From assembly GCA_008501785.1 (NCBI GenBank), contig QQUD01000982.1:1-5629 (forward strand): a stretch of DNA of 5,629 nt. Reading direction: 5' to 3'. Both the position numbers and the translations under genes were made by a program. Origin of the DNA: Chloroflexota bacterium. GTDB taxonomy: Bacteria; Chloroflexota; Anaerolineae; Promineifilales; Promineifilaceae. The notes beneath the pieces are model-generated. The model did no database searches. It had not been told where the DNA came from and saw only the letters and a list, made by a program, of their open reading frames with translations. Below, piece by piece: positions 1 through 4,230 of the stretch; the stretch's first letter is position 1, and each line of letters opens with the position of its first letter.

Positions 1-120
1 TATAACGACGCCTCGCATTTTGATCGGGAATACAAAAGGCTCTTTGGGTTGCCACCTATGCGTGACATGGAACGGCTGCGGGAAGCAACCGGAGAAAACG
101 CCAGCCTGAGAACCATTTAG
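1..120 (+). CDS. AraC-family transcriptional regulator, C-terminal fragment (cut by window edge)
   Basis: Frame 1 is open from the first base to a TAG at 118-120 and gives 39 residues. They contain [20 protein letters not shown] followed by a short helix and a basic, polar tail. This is the end of the second helix-turn-helix of the AraC/XylS DNA-binding domain: the pattern S-x-F-x-R-x-Y-K-R-x-F-G-x-P-P is the family signature just before the C-terminus. The N-terminal effector domain and the first helix-turn-helix lie outside the window, so the ligand cannot be inferred. The next gene starts only 81 bases downstream but has its own promoter, so a shared transcript is not required. Confidence 0.85.
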   Translation, partial: YNDASHFDREYKRLFGLPPMRDMERLREATGENASLRTI

Positions 121-134
121 TTTCCATTTCCCTC

Positions 135-165
135 TTGACTTAGAGTTAACTCCAAGATTTAGAAT
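135..165 (+). promoter_or_regulatory. MerR-type activated promoter with dyad operator
   Basis: TTGACT (135-140) and TAGAAT (160-165) make good -35 and -10 hexamers but are separated by 19 bases instead of the usual 17. Inside the spacer lies the dyad CTTAGAGTTAACTCCAAG (139-156), symmetric around GTTAAC with a single mismatched pair. An overlong spacer occupied by a dyad is the hallmark of promoters that MerR-family proteins activate by twisting the DNA. A transcript would begin near 172, about 30 bases before the small ORF at 202. No MerR-family gene is present in the window, so the regulator must be encoded elsewhere. Confidence 0.65.
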
Positions 166-201
166 TCAAGAAATTCACATGAATTAAATATTTGGCGGCA
201 C

Positions 202-396
202 ATGATGATTCAAACACAATTGATCAACGCCGTCATTGAATGGGAATGGCGTTTAAAAACTGAAGAGGAAAAACAGGAAAACTCGAAAGCAGAACCGTAT
301 GAAAACGCTACCGTGGCTGATCAATCCATTCAAAAAGGCCGCAAGTTCAACTTCATGCAGATTTTTAAATTGAATGTGAAACGAATAGTACACTGA
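202..396 (+). CDS. Hypothetical small protein, doubtful
   Basis: This open frame of 64 residues begins with a double ATG (202 and 205) and ends at TGA 394-396, four bases before the DUF4442 start. It is placed exactly where the transcript from the MerR-type promoter would be read first. The product is hydrophilic and charged, with a Lys/Glu-rich stretch at about residues 19-30, no membrane segment and no signal peptide. I do not recognise the family. The only ribosome-binding candidate is GGCGG at 194-198, which fits ATG 205 better than 202. The region is AT-rich, so an open frame of this length could arise by chance. It may equally be an untranslated leader of the next gene. Confidence 0.3.
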   Translation: MMIQTQLINAVIEWEWRLKTEEEKQENSKAEPYENATVADQSIQKGRKFNFMQIFKLNVKRIVH

Positions 397-400
397 GCTT

Positions 401-874
401 ATGCTAAAAATGAAGATTTCCCCAAAATTCTTTAAACGCATGCTAAATCTATATCCGCCCTATTTGGGTGCTGGGATAAAAATCAATTATATCAGTAATG
501 ATTGGCGAGAATTGCATGTGTCCATGTCATTGCGCTGGTTTAATAGAAACGCTGTTGGCACACACTTTGGCGGCAGTCTTTATTCGATGATTGACCCTCA
601 TTTGATGTTGTTAATAATGCAGCTTTTAGGCAAGGAGTATCGAGTTTGGGACAAAGCAGCAGAAATTGAGTTCATTAAAGCGAGTAAGAAAAAAGTGACG
701 TCCATTATAAAGATATCCAATAACGACCTTGAAGAAATAAGGCGTCATACCGAAGCAGGAGAAAAATATTTCCCCGAGTTTATGGTAGAAATAAGGGATG
801 ATGAAAATGATTTGGTGGCAAGGGTCAAAAAAGTAATTTATGTTCGAAAAAAGATGCGTCACACAGTAGCTTAA
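401..874 (+). CDS. DUF4442 hotdog-fold protein (putative thioesterase-like)
   Basis: The product has 157 residues, the usual size of a stand-alone DUF4442 protein. Family hallmarks are RMLNLYPPYLGAGIK near residues 13-27, then LRWFNRNAVGTHFGGSLYSM (about 44-63) and a DPH segment at the start of the central helix, followed by WDKAAEIEFIKAS (about 83-95). The N-x-x-G-T-H-F-G-G-S segment matches the position of the catalytic loop of PaaI/YiiD-type hotdog thioesterases. The actual substrate of DUF4442 proteins is not established to my knowledge, so acyl-thioester hydrolysis is an inference from the fold. No signal peptide is seen; the protein should be cytoplasmic. ATG 401 and ATG 410 are both possible starts, and neither has a strong Shine-Dalgarno. 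GC content is clearly lower here (roughly a third in several stretches) than in the genes to the right. Confidence 0.85.
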   Translation: MLKMKISPKFFKRMLNLYPPYLGAGIKINYISNDWRELHVSMSLRWFNRNAVGTHFGGSLYSMIDPHLMLLIMQLLGKEYRVWDKAAEIEFIKASKKKVTSIIKISNNDLEEIRRHTEAGEKYFPEFMVEIRDDENDLVARVKKVIYVRKKMRHTVA

Positions 875-950
875 ACGTGTGAAAGTATCATTGAAATACT
901 TATCATAAATAGATAAAAATCAATGTGTGGTTGTAACCGTTCAGTCCCAG

Positions 951-1015
951 AGGTGCGACGCACTTACAAACAGCAATGTTGCAGCGCAATACCCTGGGAA
1001 AAGTGCGTTGCACCT
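951..1015. repeat. Imperfect 15-base inverted repeat in convergent intergenic region
   Basis: AGGTGCGACGCACTT (951-965) pairs with AAGTGCGTTGCACCT (1001-1015) at 14 of 15 positions; the odd pair is a G-U wobble in a + strand transcript. Each arm is itself nearly palindromic (GTGCGACGCAC). The 35-base loop holds a smaller hairpin, GCAA (973-976) with TTGC (979-982). TTCAG (940-944) and CTGAA (1014-1018) flank the pair, with an extra TCCCAG on the left side. The element lies between the ends of two convergent genes. There is no run of T after either arm, so it is not a classical intrinsic terminator; a dispersed intergenic repeat is more likely. The rest of 875-1136 shows only a weak 6-base hairpin (883-901) and the hairpin at 1088-1123. 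Confidence 0.7.
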
Positions 1016-1082
1016 GAATGATTACCAAAGCAATTAGAATATTCAGGATGAACTTGATAACTGAAATGCTTGTCTGTTTGAG

Positions 1083-1123
1083 AAAACACCTTCAAGTCAT
1101 GGGGCTTTGTGAAATTTGAAGGT
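1083..1123 (-). terminator. Possible intrinsic terminator of the formyltransferase-like gene
   Basis: ACCTTCAA (1088-1095) and TTGAAGGT (1116-1123) form a perfect 8-base inverted repeat with a 20-base loop, 13 bases past the stop codon of the minus-strand gene. Read on the minus strand the second arm is followed by GTTTTCT. The stem is AT-rich and the loop long, so termination would be weak. Confidence 0.35.
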
Positions 1124-1136
1124 ACATAAGCGAGCG

Positions 1137-2051
1137 TCAAACCGCAAATAGCACTCCAGGATTAAGCTGAATGATTACCTGATTGCCATTGGTGGCGATT
1201 GGGTGACTCAAGATTTGGTGGGGTTGAAAATCAATGGCAACCTGTAATTTGATAAGCTGATTGTTGATGGTGATGACATACGGCCGTTTCCACCCCCCAG
1301 TCCCCCGCATAAAATTAAACGCCCTCCGCGCCGACCAATTTAGGTTCAGCTCAAAATCAGCATCACGCGGCAAGGGATCAGCTGCAAAGCCTGCTGGCTG
1401 CGGCTTGCGCGGTAGATTGTTATTTGCAAGCCGCTGCAAGGCATCAACCATCAAATCACCCCCCACTTTTGCCAACAGTTGTTCAGCTTCCTGATTCGAA
1501 ATGCCATCAGGCAAGGTCAACGGCTTTTGTAAAGCAATATCGCCTGTGTCAAACGCCTCATCCATCCAGTGAATCGTGACGCCTGTTTCGGAAACACCAC
1601 GTTGAAATGTCCAAAATAAAGGGGCTGGTCCGCGAAAATGGGGCAGCAGCGAAGGGTGTAGATTGAGGCAACCAAGCCGGGGCAACTGCAATAGCACAGG
1701 CGGCAGCTTTTGCGGAAAGCATGAAACACAAATCACATCTGGCGATAAGGCTCGCAAACTGTTCAATGTGGCTTCTGCCTGCAAATGGCGCACACCAAAT
1801 GCCGGAATTTGATGCTGCGCGGCAAGTTCAAGTGTGGAAATGGATGAATCTTGTTGGAACAGGTTTGTCGTGGGTTGGGGTGGTTGGACTGGGGTGATTG
1901 GGGTTGGGAAACGGCCGTTACCCTCCAACAAAAACGGCGGCACCCGGTTCGCAGGCACCACCACACCCACCACATCCACGCCAGCCTGCAACAACACCGC
2001 CAACGGCAAACGAGACAACACACCAAACATACCAAAAAAGATAATTCTCAA
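1137..2051 (-). CDS. Methionyl-tRNA formyltransferase-like protein
   Basis: The product has 304 residues, slightly short for Fmt (about 310-320). It opens with MRIIFFGMFGVLSRLPL, the first Rossmann strand and helix. The 10-formyltetrahydrofolate-dependent catalytic triad is intact: N130 and H132 in CLNLHPSLLP and D168 in FDTGD, with the same 38-residue N-to-D spacing as E. coli Fmt. RGPAPLFWT and ETGVTIHWMDE fill the expected positions between them. Residues about 230-304 resemble a reduced Fmt C-terminal tRNA-binding domain. The loop after the first strands, which in Fmt carries the conserved basic tRNA-contacting segment, is replaced by a Pro/Thr/Gln-rich stretch (about 45-70). So the formyl acceptor may not be Met-tRNA; an amino sugar or another amine is possible. 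The start is TTG (2049-2051), supported by the conserved N-terminus and by GGACGGA four bases upstream. The gene is divergent from yggX. Confidence 0.85.
   Translation of the reverse strand: MRIIFFGMFGVLSRLPLAVLLQAGVDVVGVVVPANRVPPFLLEGNGRFPTPITPVQPPQPTTNLFQQDSSISTLELAAQHQIPAFGVRHLQAEATLNSLRALSPDVICVSCFPQKLPPVLLQLPRLGCLNLHPSLLPHFRGPAPLFWTFQRGVSETGVTIHWMDEAFDTGDIALQKPLTLPDGISNQEAEQLLAKVGGDLMVDALQRLANNNLPRKPQPAGFAADPLPRDADFELNLNWSARRAFNFMRGTGGWKRPYVITINNQLIKLQVAIDFQPHQILSHPIATNGNQVIIQLNPGVLFAV
1872..1908 (+). other. G-rich tract with quadruplex potential inside the formyltransferase-like gene
   Basis: The + strand carries G-runs of 3, 4, 4, 4 and 3 bases at 1872-1874, 1877-1880, 1891-1894, 1900-1903 and 1906-1908, plus two GG steps at 1882 and 1886. 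Four runs of three or more separated by 2 to 10 bases could fold as a G-quadruplex with one long loop. The gene runs on the other strand, so the G-rich strand is the template and the mRNA is C-rich. The tract encodes the Pro/Thr/Gln-rich loop and ends directly at one of the ACGGCCGT palindromes. Confidence 0.5.
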
Positions 2052-2067
2052 ACGATCCGTCCAATAA

Positions 2068-2096
2068 TTGACGATTTACGATTTTAGATTTACGAT
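2068..2096 (+). promoter_or_regulatory. Candidate promoter of yggX
   Basis: TTGACG (2068-2073, five of six matches to the -35 consensus) and TACGAT (2091-2096, four of six) are separated by exactly 17 bases. Transcription would start near 2103, giving a leader of about 43 bases that ends in the AAAGG ribosome-binding site at 2135-2139. The hexamers lie within the left arms of the inverted repeats. Confidence 0.45.
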
Positions 2097-2109
2097 TCAC
2101 ACATCTAAA
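2081..2109 (-). promoter_or_regulatory. Candidate promoter of the formyltransferase-like gene
   Basis: On the minus strand TTTAGA (2109 to 2104, four of six -35 matches) and TAAAAT (2086 to 2081, five of six -10 matches) are 17 bases apart. Transcription would start near 2074, about 23 bases before the TTG start. It overlaps the candidate yggX promoter, so the two could not be occupied at once. The region is AT-rich and repetitive, so a chance match is possible. Confidence 0.35.
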
Positions 2110-2145
2110 TCGTCAATCAAAAATCGTAAATCGTAAAGGTATCTC

Positions 2146-2451
2146 ATGGCTCGATTCGAAAAAACAATGATCATGGTCAACTGCGCTAAGTTAGGTCGGG
2201 AGTTGGAAGCGTTGCCAAAACGGCCGTTTCCCGGCGAACTCGGCGAGCGCATCTACCAAGAAATCTCACGGCAAGGCTGGGAACTATGGTCGCAGCAATC
2301 TACCATTCTCATCAACCATTACGGCCTCAATCTGGCCGACCCTCAGGCACAAAACTTCCTTATGCAGCAAATGGAAGAATTCTTCTTCGGTGAAGGTGCC
2401 CAAATGCCCGAAGGATGGGTTCCAGAAAACACGGCTCCACGCAAAAAATAG
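2146..2451 (+). CDS. yggX: YggX family Fe(2+)-trafficking / oxidative damage protection protein
   Basis: The product has 101 residues against about 91 for the E. coli protein. It keeps the family pattern: a single N-terminal cysteine (C13 in MVNCAKLGRE), then FPGELGERIYQEIS (28-41), the WELW segment (45-48), STILINHYGLNL (52-63) and EGWVPE (89-94) near the end. YggX is a small cytoplasmic protein associated with iron handling and protection of iron-sulfur clusters against oxidation; the conserved cysteine is important for its function in enterobacteria. The start at ATG 2146 is supported by AAAGG at 2135-2139, six bases upstream. A seven-residue N-terminal extension and a basic tail (PRKK) account for the extra length. 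The family is best known from Proteobacteria, so its presence here is notable if the host is indeed Chloroflexota. One ACGGCCGT palindrome encodes K-R-P at residues 25-27. Confidence 0.92.
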   Translation: MARFEKTMIMVNCAKLGRELEALPKRPFPGELGERIYQEISRQGWELWSQQSTILINHYGLNLADPQAQNFLMQQMEEFFFGEGAQMPEGWVPENTAPRKK

Positions 2452-2469
2452 AGAATATCCGAATTAAGT

Positions 2470-2507
2470 CGATAGTATCGTATTCGCCAGATGGTGCAAT
2501 ACTATTG
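2470..2507. repeat. Short inverted repeat downstream of yggX
   Basis: CGATAGTATCG (2470-2480) is a perfect palindrome around a central G. Its first nine bases also pair with ATACTATTG (2499-2507) at eight of nine positions. A second weak pair, AGATAT (2516-2521) with ATATCT (2531-2536), follows. The element starts 18 bases after the yggX stop and could end its transcript, but no T-run follows either form. Confidence 0.4.
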
Positions 2508-2579
2508 ATGCATTCAGATATGTCTTGAAAATATCTATCAATCAATTTTTCACGTACTATGCAACAAAAGATTATCGAC

Positions 2580-2637
2580 TTTCCCGGAAGCTGCAAAGTT
2601 GTTTTGCTTGAGCCTTTGGTTCATAGCTTTCGGGAAA
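2580..2637 (+). other. Stable hairpin upstream of the amidohydrolase, possible 5' leader structure
   Basis: TTTCCCGGAAGCT (2580-2592) pairs with AGCTTTCGGGAAA (2625-2637) across 13 positions, the single irregular pair being G-U in a + strand RNA but C-A in a minus-strand RNA. The 32-base loop can form a second small stem, GCAAA (2593-2597) with TTTGC (2603-2607). It ends 41 bases before the preferred amidohydrolase start. No T-run follows, so it does not look like a terminator of yggX. It may be a leader structure or a dispersed repeat; I do not recognise any known riboswitch class. Confidence 0.45.
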
Positions 2638-2678
2638 ATTGAATACAAGACTCTTGTTACAGAGTATTAAGGATGAAG

Positions 2679-4109
2679 ATGAACACAAAAATCGATGTTG
2701 CGGATTGGCTTACTGCCAACCAAGACCAATTTATTCAAATGGCAGATGAAATATGGGATTACTCCGAAATTCGCTGGCAAGAATTTAAGTCGTCCAAACT
2801 CCAGGCCGACTATATGGAGGAAGCTGGATTTGACATCACATGGGATATTGGCGGCATCACAACCGGCTTTGTGGCCGAATGGAAAAATGGAGATGGTTCT
2901 GGCCCTAAGATTGGTTTTTTGGGCGAGTACGATGCCCTCCCTGGCTTGTCCCAAAAAAATCAGCCATCCCCTGACCCCATCGAGCTAAACGGCCACGGCC
3001 ATGGCTGCGGCCATAATTTGCTAGGGACCGGTGCCTTGGCAGCAACCGTTGCAGTGAAACAATGGCTAGGAGAAACAGGTACGCCCGGAACGGTCCGTTA
3101 CTATGGTTGCCCAGCCGAAGAAGGAGGCGGTGGCAAGGTTTTTATGGCACGTGAGGGTGTTTTTGATGATCTCGATGCCGCCTTCAACTTCCATCCAGGC
3201 AATTTCAATATGGCAAAAAAGGGAAGCGCTATCGGTGTCAACCACGCCTTCTTTCGATTTCACGGGCAGGCCGCCCACGCGGGCGGTTCACCACACCTGG
3301 GACGGTCCGCACTCGACGCGGTTGAGTTAATGAATGTGGGCGTCAACTATCTTCGAGAACATGTGAAAGACAATGTGCGTCTTCACTATCAAATTACACA
3401 TGGTGGCGGTGCGCCTAATGTGGTGCCAGATTTTGCCGAAGTGTTTTACTATATTCGCGCTCATTTGCCAGAAGAAGTGGATGAATTGACTGAACGCGTC
3501 CTCAAAGTCGCCAAAGGAGCAGCTATGATGACGGAGACGGAGATGGAGATGATTATTGATTCAGCCACATCATGTGTGTTAAGCAACCATACATTGTCTG
3601 ATCTTCAGCACGAAGTCATGCAAAAATTGGGTCCGATTGAGTTTACACAAGAAGAGATGGCATATGCCGAAAAAATCAACAGCCAAAACCCGCCAGGAGC
3701 GCGTTCTTTCTTGCAAAATAGAATCAAAATAACGGCTGAAGAAGCTGCACAGCCACTGCTGGGTCAAGTCCGTGAAGCCAATGATATTGGCGAAGTGATG
3801 ACCGGCTCAACCGATGTCGGTGACATTAGTTGGATTACACCACTCAGCATGTTAATCACAACTTGCTGGCCAACAAATGTACCAGCCCACACGTGGGGCG
3901 TAGTTGCAACAGGCCGAACGGGAATTGGCCACAAGGGAATGATGTATGCTGCGCAAGTGATGGCCGGGGCATCCGTTGAATTGTTCAAAGACCCGGCTCG
4001 TTTGCAAACAGTGCGCAATGAGTTTGAGGCTCAAATTGCGAAACGGCCGTATAAAAATCCCCTACCAGACGATTGCCATCCACCTCATAACCCACATCCT
4101 TTGCGGTAA
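2679..4109 (+). CDS. M20 family amidohydrolase, AbgB-like (p-aminobenzoyl-glutamate hydrolase subunit B type)
   Basis: The product has 476 residues from ATG 2679, close to E. coli AbgB (481). M20 metallopeptidase motifs appear in order: LGEYDALPGL (81-90), HGHGCGHNLLGT (106-117, with likely metal ligands C110 and H112), CPAEEGGGGK (144-153, catalytic and metal-binding glutamates E147 and E148), FHP (171-173), STDVGDISW (377-385) and HKG (418-420, last metal ligand). Residues about 187-285 form the lid or dimerisation domain, with AAHAGGSPHLGRSALDAV typical of AbgB. AbgB cleaves p-aminobenzoyl-glutamate from folate breakdown, working with AbgA. No AbgA-like gene is adjacent, so another N-acyl amino acid may be the substrate. 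AAGGA at 2669-2673 sits five bases before ATG 2679 and overlaps the alternative ATG 2673, so 2679 is preferred. No signal peptide: cytoplasmic. Confidence 0.9.
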   Translation: MNTKIDVADWLTANQDQFIQMADEIWDYSEIRWQEFKSSKLQADYMEEAGFDITWDIGGITTGFVAEWKNGDGSGPKIGFLGEYDALPGLSQKNQPSPDPIELNGHGHGCGHNLLGTGALAATVAVKQWLGETGTPGTVRYYGCPAEEGGGGKVFMAREGVFDDLDAAFNFHPGNFNMAKKGSAIGVNHAFFRFHGQAAHAGGSPHLGRSALDAVELMNVGVNYLREHVKDNVRLHYQITHGGGAPNVVPDFAEVFYYIRAHLPEEVDELTERVLKVAKGAAMMTETEMEMIIDSATSCVLSNHTLSDLQHEVMQKLGPIEFTQEEMAYAEKINSQNPPGARSFLQNRIKITAEEAAQPLLGQVREANDIGEVMTGSTDVGDISWITPLSMLITTCWPTNVPAHTWGVVATGRTGIGHKGMMYAAQVMAGASVELFKDPARLQTVRNEFEAQIAKRPYKNPLPDDCHPPHNPHPLR

Positions 4110-4123
4110 GAATTTAGAATTGT

Positions 4124-4192
4124 GAGATTGGGAGACTGGGAGATTAATCTCTCAATCTCTTAATCTGCGTCCAAAATCTTCATAATCTGCGT
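4124..4192. repeat. Simple-sequence repeats and palindrome between convergent genes
   Basis: GAGATTGGGAGACTGGGAGA (from 4124) is a run of GAGATTGG-like units. It leads into the perfect palindrome GAGATTAATCTC (4140-4151), and AATCTC recurs at 4154-4159, so the whole stretch can fold back. TAATCTGCGT is then repeated at 4161-4170 and 4183-4192 with a 22-base period. The block lies 14 bases past the amidohydrolase stop and opposite the end of the ATP-grasp gene, where a bidirectional terminator would be useful. The T-runs needed for a classical one are missing. Confidence 0.6.
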
Positions 4193-4199
4193 TTAAGAT

Positions 4200-4230
4200 T
4201 TCTGAAATCCTTTTTCATTTCGCTTCAGAA
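4200..4230. repeat. Small inverted repeat at the 3' end of the ATP-grasp gene
   Basis: TTCTGAA (4200-4206) and TTCAGAA (4224-4230) are perfectly complementary with a 17-base loop containing TTTTT on the + strand. The right arm abuts the ATP-grasp stop codon. The stem is too short and AT-rich to be called a terminator with confidence. Confidence 0.35.

Larger units (their letters stand above)
2067..2134. repeat. Overlapping inverted repeats in the divergent promoter region
   Basis: Two inverted repeats overlap. ACGATTTACGATTTT (2071-2085) is perfectly complementary to 2120-2134 (15 bases), and ATTGACGATTTA (2067-2078) to 2106-2117 (12 bases). A shorter pair, TTTAGAT (2083-2089) and ATCTAAA (2103-2109), nests between them. 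Because the left arms share bases, the first two pairings exclude each other. All arms are built from variants of the unit GATTTACGATT. The block fills most of the space between the divergent starts at 2051 and 2146, and its right edge runs into the yggX ribosome-binding site. Confidence 0.8.

Noticed and set aside
253..441. Minus-strand 62-residue frame, rich in Phe and Ser, resembling a membrane peptide
   Set aside because: It overlaps the DUF4442 start on the opposite strand, has no ribosome-binding site, and its hydrophobicity comes from the AT-rich complement of Lys/Glu codons.
951..1015. Strong rho-independent terminator for the DUF4442 gene
   Set aside because: The stem is good, but the 35-base loop and the lack of a T-run on either strand do not fit an intrinsic terminator.
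1834..2087. Two + strand open frames rich in His, Thr and Arg opposite the formyltransferase-like gene
   Set aside because: They are antisense shadows of a gene with an intact catalytic triad, and their odd composition comes from reading the G-rich and CCA-rich stretches in the wrong frame.
2067..2134. Short CRISPR-like array
   Set aside because: The repeated units are short, variable and arranged as inverted repeats without regular unique spacers, and no cas gene is present.
2555..2560. TACTAT as a -10 box for the amidohydrolase with TTGAAA (2525-2530) as -35
   Set aside because: The hexamers are 24 bases apart, too far for a sigma-70 type promoter, and no better pair was found close by.
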